A DNA stretch of 64,000 bases from Bacteroides sp. 51 (GCF_010500965.1 NZ_QVMI01000001.1:432442-496441), one strand, 5' to 3'. Shown: positions 24,873 through 33,310, numbered from the stretch's first letter. The notes: generated from the letters alone by a model not told the origin. Program-made: numbers and translations.

Positions 24873-25928
24873 ATGAAACTATCGCAATTCAAGTTTAAAC
24901 TACCGGAGGATAAGATTGCCCTGCATCCGGCGAAGTACAGAGACGAGTCTCGCTTAATGGTTCTTCATCGCGAAACCGGAGAGATTGAGCACAAAGTGTT
25001 TAAGGACATCATGGATTATTTTGATGATAAAGACGTGTTTATCTTCAACGACACCAAGGTATTCCCCGCCCGCCTGTATGGAAACAAAGAAAAAACCGGC
25101 GCTCGCATTGAGGTATTCCTGCTTCGTGAGTTGAACGAAGAGCTGCGGTTGTGGGATGTATTGGTTGACCCGGCACGTAAAATCCGTATCGGCAACAAGC
25201 TTTACTTTGGCGATGACGATTCGATGGTGGCCGAGGTAATCGACAACACCACCTCGCGCGGTCGTACGCTTCGTTTCTTGTATGATGGTCCGCACGACGA
25301 GTTTAAGAAAGCCTTGTATGCGCTGGGCGAAACACCACTGCCGCATACCATCGTTAACCGTCCGGTAGAACCCGAAGATGCCGAACGTTTCCAGTCTATC
25401 TTCGCGAAAAACGAAGGCGCTGTAACTGCTCCTACTGCCAGTCTGCACTTTAGCCGCGAACTGCTGAAACGCTTGGAAATCAAAGGTATTAACTTTGCAT
25501 ACGTCACGCTTCATGCTGGTTTGGGTAACTTCCGCGATATTGATGTGGAAGACCTGACCAAGCACAAAATGGACTCCGAACAAATGGTGGTTAACGATGA
25601 AGCTGTGCGCATTGTGAACAACGCCAAAGACCTGCGCCGCAATGTTTGCGCCGTTGGAACAACCGTGATGCGTGCCATTGAAAGCACCGTAAGCACCGAC
25701 GGGCATCTGAAAACTTACGAAGGCTGGACCAATAAGTTCATCTTCCCTCCTTACGATTTCACCGTGGCCAACAGCATGGTGTCTAACTTCCACATGCCAC
25801 TATCGACCTTGTTGATGATTGTTGCAGCGTTTGGTGGTTACGATCAGGTGATGAACGCATACCAGGTAGCTTTGAAAGAAGATTATCGCTTTGGTACATA
25901 TGGCGATGCTATGCTTATCGTAAAATAA
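24873..25928 (+). CDS. queA: S-adenosylmethionine:tRNA ribosyltransferase-isomerase
   Basis: A 351-residue enzyme of the queuosine pathway, full length. Visible family features: [24 protein letters not shown] at the start, [16 protein letters not shown], the [13 protein letters not shown] motif around residues 192-204, [13 protein letters not shown] and the C-terminal [19 protein letters not shown]. It transfers and isomerises the ribosyl part of SAM to the 7-aminomethyl-7-deazaguanine at position 34 of tRNAs, giving epoxyqueuosine. It lies between truB and folK with gaps of 11 and 6 bases, so the genes form an operon of RNA- and cofactor-related enzymes. Confidence 0.96.
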   Translation: MKLSQFKFKLPEDKIALHPAKYRDESRLMVLHRETGEIEHKVFKDIMDYFDDKDVFIFNDTKVFPARLYGNKEKTGARIEVFLLRELNEELRLWDVLVDPARKIRIGNKLYFGDDDSMVAEVIDNTTSRGRTLRFLYDGPHDEFKKALYALGETPLPHTIVNRPVEPEDAERFQSIFAKNEGAVTAPTASLHFSRELLKRLEIKGINFAYVTLHAGLGNFRDIDVEDLTKHKMDSEQMVVNDEAVRIVNNAKDLRRNVCAVGTTVMRAIESTVSTDGHLKTYEGWTNKFIFPPYDFTVANSMVSNFHMPLSTLLMIVAAFGGYDQVMNAYQVALKEDYRFGTYGDAMLIVK

Positions 25929-25934
25929 AAACCG

Positions 25935-26423
25935 ATGGCGAGGGTATATCTTGGACTTGGCACCAATCTGGGCGATAAGGAAAAGAATCTTCGCGAAGCC
26001 ATACAAAAAATAGAAGAGCGGGTAGGGGATATACATTCCTTATCCGCTTTTTATGCAACCGCACCCTGGGGGTTTGAGTCGGAAAACACTTTCTTGAATG
26101 CTGCCGCTTGTGTAGAAACCCTTCTCTCTCCCCGTGAGCTGTTGACCGTAACCCAACAAATAGAACGGGAAATCGGCAGGACTACGAAGTCCGTAAACCA
26201 CGCCTATGCCGACAGGTTAATTGATGTTGACCTGCTGATGTATGACGATCTGATTATCAATGAACCTGATCTCGTTCTTCCACACCCTTTGATGCACGAA
26301 CGCCGGTTTGTTATGGAACCGCTTGCAGAAATTGCTCCCGATCTGGTACATCCTGTTTTGACCACCGGCAAAGCACCCGGGTCAAGACCCATCACAATGA
26401 GAGAACTGTTTGAAGCTATATAA
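25935..26423 (+). CDS. folK: 2-amino-4-hydroxy-6-hydroxymethyldihydropteridine pyrophosphokinase
   Basis: A 162-residue HPPK. Family motifs: YLGLGTNLGDKEKNL at the N-terminus, FYATAPWGFESENTFLNAA around residues 37-55, and the metal-binding DRLIDVDLLMYDD (about 94-106), then LVLPHPLMHERRFVMEPLAEIAP. It transfers pyrophosphate from ATP to the pterin in folate synthesis. It starts 6 bases after queA. The gene contains one ACCCGGGT word near 26384 that is coding and unrelated to the 13.6-kb array. Confidence 0.95.
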   Translation: MARVYLGLGTNLGDKEKNLREAIQKIEERVGDIHSLSAFYATAPWGFESENTFLNAAACVETLLSPRELLTVTQQIEREIGRTTKSVNHAYADRLIDVDLLMYDDLIINEPDLVLPHPLMHERRFVMEPLAEIAPDLVHPVLTTGKAPGSRPITMRELFEAI

Positions 26424-26458
26424 TAGAGCAGTTCCGGGCTATATAGCAGAGCGACTTT

Positions 26459-26537
26459 GAGAAACTTTCTCATTGTTCGTGAGAAACTTTCTCAGCATGA
26501 ATGAGGTACTTTCTCAAGATGAATGAGAAACTTTCTC
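26459..26537. repeat. Array B: four GAGAAACTTTCTC palindromes at an exact 22-base period
   Basis: The 13-base palindromic core GAGAAACTTTCTC starts at 26459, 26481 and 26525, and a variant GAGGTACTTTCTC at 26503; every step is 22 bases. Nine-base spacers differ, though spacer 2 and spacer 3 both end ATGAAT, and spacer 1 (ATTGTTCGT) is nearly complementary to the sequence after copy 4 (GCCGAACAA). It lies between folK and the metK promoter. Confidence 0.88.
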
Positions 26538-26571
26538 GCCGAACAAATGCTTTGGCTAAACCTGGCGCAAT

Positions 26572-26585
26572 GCCTCGCTGCTTAA
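26572..26585 (+). repeat. Short dispersed repeat GCCTCGCTGCTTAA (copy 2)
   Basis: Identical 14 bases to 9797-9810, with similar flanks (CCTGGCGCAAT here, CCTGGGTGCAGC there). It lies between array B and the metK promoter. Purpose unknown. Confidence 0.5.
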
Positions 26586-26598
26586 AACTCCTTAAATA

Positions 26599-26631
26599 TT
26601 GCTCACCTTTATAATATAATCCTTATCTTTG
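26599..26631 (+). promoter_or_regulatory. metK promoter
   Basis: TTG at 26599-26601, 22 bases, then a perfect TATCTTTG at 26624-26631. Transcription would start just upstream of the riboswitch aptamer. Confidence 0.75.
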
Positions 26632-26644
26632 TATCGAAATCGAA

Positions 26645-26709
26645 ATGTGGAAAGATTTGAGTAGCTTGCAACCACAGAAAAAAATGCTAAAACAACATTC
26701 CTTTCTGTG
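26645..26709 (+). promoter_or_regulatory. Probable SAM-II riboswitch upstream of metK
   Basis: The leader shows the SAM-II order of conserved parts: P1 left TGTGG (26646-26650), GATTTGA (26654-26660), CTTGCAA (26665-26671), P1 right CCACA (26672-26676), an A-rich linker, and TGCTAAAA (26685-26692). These match the known SAM-II core (GATTT, TTGCAA, GCTAAAA) in sequence and spacing as I remember it. Downstream, TTTCTGTG (26702-26709) is complementary to CACAGAAA (26673-26680), which contains most of the P1 right strand, giving a mutually exclusive fold: a plausible expression platform. The regulated gene makes SAM itself, which fits feedback control. No alignment could be run. Confidence 0.75.
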
Positions 26710-26767
26710 CCGTCCGCATATCTCTACTCATTTGACTTCCCGATTATAAAACTTAATTCTCAATTAA

Positions 26768-28060
26768 ATGAGTTATTTATTCACATCCGAATCGGTGTCC
26801 GAAGGACACCCCGACAAAGTGGCCGATCAAATATCGGACGCTGTACTGGACGAGCTGTTGGCATACGACCCCAGCTCCAAGGTAGCTTGCGAAACCCTGG
26901 TAACTACCGGACAGGTAGTACTGGCTGGAGAAGTGAAATCCGAAGCCTATGTAGACCTCCAAGAAGTAGCCCGCCAAGTAATCAAGCGCATTGGTTACAC
27001 CAAAGGCGAGTACATGTTCGAAGGAAACTCTTGCGGTGTTTTCTCTGCCATACACGAGCAGAGCGCAGATATTAACCGCGGTGTAGAGCGCAAAGATCCT
27101 ATGGAACAAGGCGCAGGCGACCAAGGTATGATGTTCGGTTACGCAACCAACGAAACCGAAAACTACATGCCACTCTCACTCGATCTCTCGCACCGCATTC
27201 TGCAAGTTCTGGCAGACATCCGCCGCGAAGAAAAAGTGATGACCTATCTGCGTCCCGATGCCAAGAGCCAGGTGACGATCGAATATGACGACAGCGGTAA
27301 ACCGGTACGTATAGACACCATCGTAGTCTCTACCCAGCACGATGACTTTATCCAACCCGCCGACGATTCGGTAGAAGCCCAGTTGAAAGCAGATGAAGAA
27401 ATGCTGGCCGTTATCCGCAAAGACGTCATTGACATCCTGATGCCCCGCGTTATTGCTTCAATCAATCACCCCGAAGTATTGGCGTTGTTCAATGATCAGA
27501 TCACGTACCACGTCAATCCAACCGGCAAATTCGTAATCGGTGGTCCTCACGGCGATACCGGGCTGACCGGCCGTAAAATCATCGTAGATACTTACGGCGG
27601 CAAAGGCGCTCATGGCGGTGGAGCTTTCTCGGGCAAAGACCCTAGCAAGGTAGACCGCAGCGCAGCATATGCCGTACGCCATATCGCCAAAAACCTTGTA
27701 GCCGCCGGTGTGGCCGACGAGATACTGGTGCAGGTATCATACGCCATCGGCGTAGCCCGCCCTATCAACATCTATGTGAACACCTACGGACGTAGCTGTG
27801 TAACATTGAGCGACGGCGATATCGCCCGGAAGATCGAAGAACTATTCGATCTTCGTCCCAAAGCGATCGAAGACCGCTTGAAACTGCGTAACCCGATTTA
27901 CAGCGAAACAGCTGCCTACGGACACATGGGCCGCGAACCCCGTACCGTAACCAAACGTTTCAGCTCCCGCTATCAGGCAGATAAAGTGCTGGAGGTAGAA
28001 CTCTTCACCTGGGAAAAACTGGATTATGTAGACAAGGTGAAAGCCGCCTTTGGTTTGTAA
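26768..28060 (+). CDS. metK: S-adenosylmethionine synthetase
   Basis: A 430-residue methionine adenosyltransferase, slightly longer than the 384-residue E. coli enzyme, as usual for Bacteroidota. Motifs: [20 protein letters not shown] at residues 5-24, [12 protein letters not shown] (about 119-130), [20 protein letters not shown] (about 259-278), [19 protein letters not shown]. It makes SAM from ATP and methionine. It is preceded by a good promoter and a probable SAM-II riboswitch and followed by an intrinsic terminator, so it is an independently controlled single gene. Confidence 0.97.
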   Translation: MSYLFTSESVSEGHPDKVADQISDAVLDELLAYDPSSKVACETLVTTGQVVLAGEVKSEAYVDLQEVARQVIKRIGYTKGEYMFEGNSCGVFSAIHEQSADINRGVERKDPMEQGAGDQGMMFGYATNETENYMPLSLDLSHRILQVLADIRREEKVMTYLRPDAKSQVTIEYDDSGKPVRIDTIVVSTQHDDFIQPADDSVEAQLKADEEMLAVIRKDVIDILMPRVIASINHPEVLALFNDQITYHVNPTGKFVIGGPHGDTGLTGRKIIVDTYGGKGAHGGGAFSGKDPSKVDRSAAYAVRHIAKNLVAAGVADEILVQVSYAIGVARPINIYVNTYGRSCVTLSDGDIARKIEELFDLRPKAIEDRLKLRNPIYSETAAYGHMGREPRTVTKRFSSRYQADKVLEVELFTWEKLDYVDKVKAAFGL

Positions 28061-28088
28061 TCAGCGTAGCTTTACAGCTATTTATTAT

Positions 28089-28128
28089 AGAAAGGCCATA
28101 CTCCACAAAATGGAAGTCTGGCCTTTCT
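28089..28128 (+). terminator. Intrinsic terminator after metK
   Basis: AGAAAGGCCA (28089-28098) pairs with TGGCCTTTCT (28119-28128) around a 20-base loop, followed by CTTTAT. Positioned 28 bases after the metK stop. Confidence 0.85.
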
Positions 28129-28138
28129 TCTTTATGAA

Positions 28139-28216
28139 TTTTGAAACACAGATTAACGCAGATTCTCACAGATTATTATATTATCAAATTAATCTGTGAG
28201 AATCTGCGTTTCAAAA
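28139..28216. repeat. Inverted repeat of CACAGATT/GCAGATT units
   Basis: An 18-base perfect inner inverted repeat (28158-28175 and 28190-28207) plus an outer TTTTGAAAC/GTTTCAAAA match, with ten unmatched bases (ACAGATTAAC) in the left arm only. The left arm carries an extra copy of the AGATT unit, as if one unit was gained or lost. It lies between the metK terminator and the LOG promoter. Confidence 0.75.
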
Positions 28217-28258
28217 TCAATAATCCTCTTCCTGTTGCGAGAATCCCTAAAGTTTCCG

Positions 28259-28266
28259 TATTTTTG
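28259..28266 (+). promoter_or_regulatory. Promoter -7 box for the LOG family gene
   Basis: TATTTTTG fits TAnnTTTG and lies 23 bases before the ATG at 28289. It lies inside the upstream open frame, which supports the later start. Confidence 0.55.
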
Positions 28267-28288
28267 TACTTCTAAAAACCATACTCCG

Positions 28289-28876
28289 ATGAACAACATA
28301 CAATCCGTCTGCGTATACTGCGCTTCAAGTACAAAAATAGATAAAGCATACTTCGATGCCGCCGAAGAATTGGGGCACCTTTTAGGCGAAAAACACATTC
28401 GTTTAATCAACGGAGCCGGAAGTATGGGTCTGATGCGTACCGTATCTGATGCCACCCTCGCAGCAGGCGGCGAAGTGACCGGTGTTATCCCCCGGTTTAT
28501 GGTAGAGCAAGGCTGGCAACACAATGGGCTGACCGAACTGATAGAAGTAGAAGACATGCACGAGCGCAAGCAAACAATGGCCACTCTGAGCGATGCTGTT
28601 ATTGCCCTGCCCGGAGGCATTGGTACGCTCGAAGAACTGCTGGAAATCATTACCTGGAAACAGCTCGGGCTTTACCTGAACCCCATTGTCATTCTCAACA
28701 TAAACGGCTATTTTGATCTCCTTCTCGATATGCTGGAAAAGGCCATAGACGAAAACTTCATGCGCCGCCAGCATGGCGATATCTGGATGGTGGCAAATAC
28801 TCCGGCAGACGCCATTGAAGCTATACATAACACACCGGTATGGGATGAATCTATCCGTAAATTTGCGGCAATATGA
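28289..28876 (+). CDS. LOG-family protein (TIGR00730, nucleotide 5'-monophosphate phosphoribohydrolase-like)
   Basis: A 195-residue Rossmann-fold protein. The diagnostic motif PGGIGTLEELLE (around residues 112-123) and the upstream INGAGSMGLMRTVSDATLAAGG segment define the LOG/lysine decarboxylase-like family. Members hydrolyse nucleoside 5'-monophosphates and in plants activate cytokinins; many bacterial copies are misannotated as lysine decarboxylase. The start at 28289 gives the standard length; the open frame runs 31 codons further upstream through an inverted repeat and the -7 box. It overlaps the DUF4271 gene by 4 bases (ATGA). Confidence 0.9.
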   Translation: MNNIQSVCVYCASSTKIDKAYFDAAEELGHLLGEKHIRLINGAGSMGLMRTVSDATLAAGGEVTGVIPRFMVEQGWQHNGLTELIEVEDMHERKQTMATLSDAVIALPGGIGTLEELLEIITWKQLGLYLNPIVILNINGYFDLLLDMLEKAIDENFMRRQHGDIWMVANTPADAIEAIHNTPVWDESIRKFAAI

Positions 28877-29568
28877 TGAATATTCCTATTCCCTATACCC
28901 CGAAAGCTGACGATGGCATTGCAATTATCCTGCTATGCTGCTTCTTCCTTTCCGCTTTTGTGCTGGCAAAGACCAAGAAGTTCCTCTGGCAACAGGGTAA
29001 TAACTTTATTCTACATAAAGACAGGACCAGCATCTTCTCCTCGTCAACCGCAACTGATGTCCACTATTTGTTATTGTTGGTACTACAAACATGCATTCTT
29101 TCGGGGATATGTTTCTTCAATTATTTTGATAATGACAACCCGCTTTTGGTGCAACAAATTCATCCCTATTTGTTACTAGGAACCTACACAGGTGTCTGTC
29201 TTGTTTATATTATTTTGAAGTGGTTAATGTACTCCTTTCTGGGGTGGGTTTTCCTTGACCGGGGAGTCACCGACATGTGGCTGGAGTCCTATTCTACTAT
29301 CATTTACTATCTTGGATTCGCCCTTTTCCCCTTTGTTCTCTTCCTTGTATATTTCGACTTAAACACCGATATAATGGTCATAATCGGCCTCGGTTTCATA
29401 ATTTTAGCTAAATTATTGATTTTCTACAAATGGTTAAAGTTTTTTTTCAATAATATCTATGGGCTTCTGCTATTAATTTTGTACTTTTGTGCCCTTGAAA
29501 TTATACCCTGTTTTATATATTATCAGGTGTTGATCAAGATCAATAGTTTATTGTTATTAAAAATTTAG
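28873..29568 (+). CDS. DUF4271 polytopic membrane protein
   Basis: A 231-residue inner-membrane protein with about six membrane helices (20-36, 65-83, 98-120, 140-163, 168-187, 195-225). The WVFLDRGVTDMWLESYSTIIYYLGFALFP segment in the middle is typical of DUF4271, a family found in Bacteroidota next to hemD. The function is unknown. It overlaps the LOG gene by 4 bases and is followed after 4 bases by the uroporphyrinogen synthase gene, an order conserved in gut Bacteroidales as I know them. Partnership with HemD is suggested only by position. Confidence 0.85.
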   Translation: MMNIPIPYTPKADDGIAIILLCCFFLSAFVLAKTKKFLWQQGNNFILHKDRTSIFSSSTATDVHYLLLLVLQTCILSGICFFNYFDNDNPLLVQQIHPYLLLGTYTGVCLVYIILKWLMYSFLGWVFLDRGVTDMWLESYSTIIYYLGFALFPFVLFLVYFDLNTDIMVIIGLGFIILAKLLIFYKWLKFFFNNIYGLLLLILYFCALEIIPCFIYYQVLIKINSLLLLKI

Positions 29569-29572
29569 GAAG

Positions 29573-30325
29573 TTGAAAATTAAAAAAGTACTAGTGTCAC
29601 AGCCAAAGCCTGCGTCCGAGAAATCTCCTTATTACGATATCGCAGAGAAATACGGAGTAAAAATAAATTTCCGCCCTTTCATTAAGGTTGAGGCTCTTCC
29701 TGCAAAAGAGTTCAGACAACAAAAAATCACGATCCTGGATCATACCGCCGTTATCTTTACGTCGCGTCATGCCATTGATCATTTTTTCAATCTGTGTACT
29801 GAGATGCGCATTACGATCCCTGAAACCATGAAGTATTTTTGTGTGACAGAGGCAGTGGCGCTTTACATACAGAAGTATGTGCAATATCGCAAACGCAAGA
29901 TATTCTTCGGGCAAACCGGAAAGATCGAAGATCTGGCTCCAGCTATCACCAAACATAGTGGAGAAACATTCCTGACTCCAATGTCTGATGTGCACAACGA
30001 CGATGTGAAGAATCTGCTGGACAAGTTGAAGGTGAAACATAACGAAGTGGTTATGTATCGTACCGTAAGCAATGATTTTGGTCAGGACGAAGAATTCGAT
30101 TATGATATGTTGGTGTTCTTTAGCCCTGCCGGAGTAACATCGCTACAAAAGAATTTCCCCGACTTTGATCAAAAAGATATAAAGATCGGTACTTTCGGAT
30201 CGACCACTGCACAAGCCGTTCGCGATGCAGGATTACGTCTGGATCTTGAAGCTCCTACCGTACAGGCTCCCTCTATGACAGCCGCGCTCGATATGTTTAT
30301 TAAGGAAAACAACAAGGAAAAATAA
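29573..30325 (+). CDS. hemD: Uroporphyrinogen-III synthase
   Basis: A 250-residue HEM4-family protein, starting at a TTG four bases after DUF4271; no ATG gives a better N-terminus (MKIKKVLVSQPKP). HemD sequences are poorly conserved; visible features are VIFTSRHAIDHFF, FCVTEAVALYIQKYV, VVMYRTVSNDF, DMLVFFSPAGVTSLQKNF and IGTFGSTTAQAVRDAGL, which match the two-domain layout and the C-terminal SPAGV/GSTTA pair. It cyclises hydroxymethylbilane to uroporphyrinogen III. Many Bacteroidales lack a full heme pathway, so this enzyme may serve corrinoid or siroheme synthesis. A terminator-like hairpin follows. Confidence 0.88.
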   Translation: MKIKKVLVSQPKPASEKSPYYDIAEKYGVKINFRPFIKVEALPAKEFRQQKITILDHTAVIFTSRHAIDHFFNLCTEMRITIPETMKYFCVTEAVALYIQKYVQYRKRKIFFGQTGKIEDLAPAITKHSGETFLTPMSDVHNDDVKNLLDKLKVKHNEVVMYRTVSNDFGQDEEFDYDMLVFFSPAGVTSLQKNFPDFDQKDIKIGTFGSTTAQAVRDAGLRLDLEAPTVQAPSMTAALDMFIKENNKEK

Positions 30326-30348
30326 ACAAAGAGGTTTAAAAACGAATT

Positions 30349-30394
30349 AACGGTTAGTGGTTAGCTTGGGAGTTGATTACTAACCGTTTTTTAG
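30349..30394 (+). terminator. Hairpin with T-run between hemD and rnpA
   Basis: AACGGTTAGT (30349-30358) pairs with ACTAACCGTT (30379-30388), followed by TTTTTTAG. The repeated GGTTAGT units in the loop side resemble the heptamer repeats elsewhere. It would lower read-through from hemD into rnpA. Confidence 0.75.
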
Positions 30395-30407
30395 TTTTCT
30401 CAACGAT

Positions 30408-30794
30408 ATGGATAAAAACACGCTGTGTAAAGCCGAACGACTCTGTAGTAAAATACAGATAGAAAAACTGTTTGCCGGTGGATCGAAGTCTTTCTCGGTC
30501 TATCCGCTACGTGTAGTATTCATGCCTATGGAAAAGACGGAAGGAAGTTTGGCCTCCATATTAATAAGCGTCCCCAAGAAGCGCTTTAAGCGAGCGGTAA
30601 AACGCAACCGTGTGAAACGTCAGATCCGAGAGGCTTATCGTAAGAACAAACATGAACTTCTGCACTTCCTCGATGAGAAAGCGGAGGGAATGGCCGTCGC
30701 TTTTATCTATCTGTCCGATGAACTGGTCTTGACGGACGAAATAGAGAAGAAAATGAAAGTACTGCTGGCGCGAATCATAGAGAAGTCAGTATGA
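30408..30794 (+). CDS. rnpA: Ribonuclease P protein component
   Basis: A 128-residue basic protein of the RnpA family. The RNR motif appears as [22 protein letters not shown] (about residues 59-80), preceded by [11 protein letters not shown]. It binds the RNase P RNA and helps remove tRNA 5' leaders. The gene overlaps yidD by 4 bases, a conserved pairing. It sits far from dnaA and rpmH, as is common in Bacteroidota. Confidence 0.95.
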   Translation: MDKNTLCKAERLCSKIQIEKLFAGGSKSFSVYPLRVVFMPMEKTEGSLASILISVPKKRFKRAVKRNRVKRQIREAYRKNKHELLHFLDEKAEGMAVAFIYLSDELVLTDEIEKKMKVLLARIIEKSV

Positions 30795-31012
30795 AAAGGC
30801 TGATATCCTACATATTGCTTGCGCCAATTTACTTCTACCGGGCGTGTATCTCACCTCTTACGCCTCCATCCTGTAGGTTCACTCCTACTTGCTCTCAGTA
30901 TGCCATAGAAGCGATTAAGAAGCATGGGCCGTTTAAGGGACTCTATTTGGCAGTTCGAAGGATTTTGCGTTGCCATCCCTGGGGTGGCTCAGGCTATGAC
31001 CCGGTACCCTAA
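30791..31012 (+). CDS. yidD: Membrane protein insertion efficiency factor
   Basis: A 73-residue YidD. The family pattern is complete: [35 protein letters not shown], with the invariant cysteines (residues 19, 27, 33), then [12 protein letters not shown] at the C-terminus. It is thought to assist YidC-dependent membrane insertion. It overlaps rnpA by 4 bases, so both are made from one message. A REP-like element follows. Confidence 0.95.
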   Translation: MKRLISYILLAPIYFYRACISPLTPPSCRFTPTCSQYAIEAIKKHGPFKGLYLAVRRILRCHPWGGSGYDPVP

Positions 31013-31023
31013 AGGGTAATACT

Positions 31024-31094
31024 TGTAGGGGCGATTCGCGAACCGTCCAATATACAGGAAACCATTTCCGGGCGCTTCACGATGCGCCCCTACA
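31024..31094. repeat. Compound REP-like palindrome (copy 3)
   Basis: Bounded by TGTAGGGGCG (31024-31033) and CGCCCCTACA (31085-31094), with two imperfect inner palindromes (GATTCGCGAACC and GCGCTTCACGATGCGC). Diverged relative of the elements at 3275 and 9678. Confidence 0.7.
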
Positions 31095-31110
31095 GCGATA
31101 TCAAAACTAT

Positions 31111-31761
31111 ATGGAATTATTAGATATACATACGCATCATCTTTCAACTGAACCAGGGCAGGCTATACAAAACGTTTTCCCTGCGGACTTTGCACCCCGG
31201 CCTAATCAATATTATTCAGTGGGGTATCATCCTTGGTATCTATCTAAAGACGGTTCAGAAGATTGGCAATTATTGAATGAAATCATAGCAAATCCTCAAG
31301 TTCTGGCTGTAGGTGAAGCAGGTCTGGATAAAGTAACCGAGGTAGACTATTCAATACAACATATCGCTTTTGAACGGCAAGTCGCAATGGCTATCCAAGT
31401 TCATAAACCACTTGTTATCCATTGCGTGCGCAGCTACAACGAGGTTGTGGAACTGAAGAAAGCGCTAAAGCCTACCAACCCTTGGATCATTCATGGTTTC
31501 CGTGGAAAGAAAGAACTGGCTAAGCAGTTGACCGATCATGGTATATATCTTTCTTACGGTTTCAAATTCCAGGAAGAAGCCCTTCGTACTACCCCATTGA
31601 ATATGTTATTCCTGGAAACGGATGAGAGCGATCTGGATATTCATCTCCTATACCAACAGGTTGCCGATCATTTATCTCTTTCTGTCAGTGAATTAACAGA
31701 AAGGGTGCAGGAAAACATCAGCAACGTCTTTTTTAGTAACAAGAGTTGCTTGTTCAAATAA
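31111..31761 (+). CDS. TatD-family metal-dependent hydrolase (short form)
   Basis: A 216-residue amidohydrolase-like protein. Metal-site motifs: DIHTHH (residues 5-10), SVGYHPW (about 37-43), GEAGLDK (about 70-76), HCVRSYNEV (about 109), IHGFRG (about 132) and LETDESD (about 169-175). TatD proteins are Mg-dependent 3'-5' nucleases. This version is about 45 residues shorter than TatD and has HTHH where family members often have HxH followed by more variable residues, matching a Bacteroidota subfamily next to tyrS. The nuclease role is inferred from the family. Confidence 0.83.
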   Translation: MELLDIHTHHLSTEPGQAIQNVFPADFAPRPNQYYSVGYHPWYLSKDGSEDWQLLNEIIANPQVLAVGEAGLDKVTEVDYSIQHIAFERQVAMAIQVHKPLVIHCVRSYNEVVELKKALKPTNPWIIHGFRGKKELAKQLTDHGIYLSYGFKFQEEALRTTPLNMLFLETDESDLDIHLLYQQVADHLSLSVSELTERVQENISNVFFSNKSCLFK

Positions 31762-31853
31762 AGAGTCGTACTTTTGTACACACCCCTTAAGGGGCATAGT
31801 ATTTTAATTTAATAATTTAAAAACTCGCAGCGGCACGTTGCCGCTATCATTCG

Positions 31854-33152
31854 ATGAATTTTGTAGAAGAATTAAGATGGAGGGGCATGGTTCAAGACAT
31901 GATGCCCGGAACTGAAGAGAAGTTACAAAAAGGAATGACTTCCGCTTATGTAGGAATTGACCCTACAGCCGATTCATTACATATCGGCCATTTGGTGAGT
32001 GTAATGATGCTAAAGCACTTTCAACGCGCAGGACACCGTCCTATTGCTTTGATCGGTGGTGCTACCGGTATGATTGGTGATCCTTCAATGAAGTCGGCCG
32101 AACGTAACTTATTGGACGAAGCAACTCTCCGTCACAACCAGGACAGTATCGGAAAGCAGTTGGCGAAGTTTCTGGACTTTGATTCAGACGCTCCTAACGC
32201 CGCTAAGTTGGTGAACAACTACGACTGGATGAAGGGTTATTCCTTCCTGGAATTTATTCGTGACATTGGGAAGCACCTGACCGTCAATTACATGATGGCT
32301 AAAGACTCGGTTAAGAAGCGTCTTAGCGGTGAGTCAAGTACTGGACTTTCTTTTACTGAATTTTCTTATCAACTCCTGCAAGGATACGACTACCTGTATT
32401 TGTATCAAAACGAAGGTGTACGCCTGCAAATGGGTGGTTCCGATCAATGGGGTAACATTACTACCGGTACGGAATTAATCCGCCGTAAGTTGGGTAGCGA
32501 AGCCGAGGCTTATGCGCTGGTATGCCCATTGATCACAAAGGCCGATGGTGGCAAGTTTGGTAAGACAGAAACAGGAAATGTATGGTTAGACCGTCGTTAT
32601 ACTTCTCCATATAAGTTCTATCAATTCTGGTTGAATGTAAGCGATGCCGATGCCGCTAAATATATCCGCATATTCACTGCTTTAAGCCAGGAAGAGATTC
32701 AGGCTATTGAAGAAGAACAGGCTGCTGCTCCTCACATGCGTGCTTTGCAGAAGAGACTGGCAAAAGAGATCACCGTAATGGTGCATTCGGTGGAAGATTA
32801 TGAAGCAGCTGTAGAAGCATCCAATATCCTTTTTGGTAATGCAACTTCTGATGCGTTGAAGAAACTGGACGAAGATACCTTACTGGCAGTATTCGAAGGC
32901 GTGCCTCAATTTGAGGTATCAAAAGATGCTTTGGTTGCTGGGATAAAAGCCGTCGACTTGTTCGTTGAAAATGCTGCCGTATTCCCATCGAAAGGTGAGA
33001 TGCGTAAGCTGGTTCAAGGTGGTGGCGTATCTATGAATAAAGAAAAGCTGGAAGCCTTTGAACAGGTAGTTACAACTGCCGATTTACTAAACGATAAGTA
33101 TCTGTTAGTGCAAAGAGGCAAGAAAAACTATTATTTGATTATCGCCAAATAA
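31854..33152 (+). CDS. tyrS: Tyrosyl-tRNA synthetase
   Basis: A 432-residue class I synthetase. The HIGH-like signature is HIGH itself in [14 protein letters not shown] (about residues 40-53); the KMSKS equivalent is [11 protein letters not shown] (about 237-247). The tyrosine-specific GYDYLYL and [14 protein letters not shown] motifs are present, and an S4-like RNA-binding domain forms the C-terminus ([14 protein letters not shown] to KKNYYLI). It charges tRNA-Tyr. It lies downstream of the TatD-like gene and directly ahead of the tRNA-Gln promoter. Confidence 0.96.
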   Translation: MNFVEELRWRGMVQDMMPGTEEKLQKGMTSAYVGIDPTADSLHIGHLVSVMMLKHFQRAGHRPIALIGGATGMIGDPSMKSAERNLLDEATLRHNQDSIGKQLAKFLDFDSDAPNAAKLVNNYDWMKGYSFLEFIRDIGKHLTVNYMMAKDSVKKRLSGESSTGLSFTEFSYQLLQGYDYLYLYQNEGVRLQMGGSDQWGNITTGTELIRRKLGSEAEAYALVCPLITKADGGKFGKTETGNVWLDRRYTSPYKFYQFWLNVSDADAAKYIRIFTALSQEEIQAIEEEQAAAPHMRALQKRLAKEITVMVHSVEDYEAAVEASNILFGNATSDALKKLDEDTLLAVFEGVPQFEVSKDALVAGIKAVDLFVENAAVFPSKGEMRKLVQGGGVSMNKEKLEAFEQVVTTADLLNDKYLLVQRGKKNYYLIIAK

Positions 33153-33168
33153 AAAAGTAAGCTAAATA

Positions 33169-33200
33169 TTTGCAAATGTATAGATAGAACCTTATCTTTG
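33169..33200 (+). promoter_or_regulatory. tRNA-Gln promoter
   Basis: TTTG (33169-33172), a 20-base spacer and TATCTTTG (33193-33200): the cleanest full match to the Bacteroidota promoter in the window, 30 bases before the tRNA. Confidence 0.85.
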
Positions 33201-33230
33201 CACCGCTTTTTAACGAAAGCGCCATCAGTT

Positions 33231-33301
33231 TGTCTCATGGTGTAATGGTAGCACAACAGTTTTTGGTTCTGTTTGTCTAGGTTCGAATCCTGGTGAGACA
33301 A
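33231..33301 (+). tRNA. tRNA-Gln (anticodon TTG)
   Basis: The acceptor stem TGTCTCA pairs with TGAGACA at 33294-33300, followed by the discriminator A. The D-arm carries TAATGGTAGCA, the anticodon stem ACAG/CTGT encloses TTTTGGT with anticodon TTG, and the T-arm reads CTAGGTTCGAATCCTGG. The CCA end is not encoded. A U-U pair closes the anticodon stem. The tRNA has its own promoter and terminator. Confidence 0.96.
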
Positions 33302-33310
33302 CAAGAAGAA

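Noticed and set aside
24954-25793. Minus-strand ORF of 279 residues
   Set aside because: Shadow of queA caused by codon bias.
26383-26390. ACCCGGGT inside folK
   Set aside because: A single coding occurrence with normal reading; not part of an array.
26438-26447. A fifth unit of array B (GCTATATAGC, centred about 22.5 bases before copy 1)
   Set aside because: It is a dyad at nearly the right distance, but the sequence is unrelated to the core and overlaps text repeated from the folK stop region; probably chance.
26459-26537. CRISPR array for the four-unit repeats
   Set aside because: Units are 22-23 bases in total with 8-15 base spacers and palindromic cores, far too short for CRISPR repeats and spacers, and no cas gene is present in the window.
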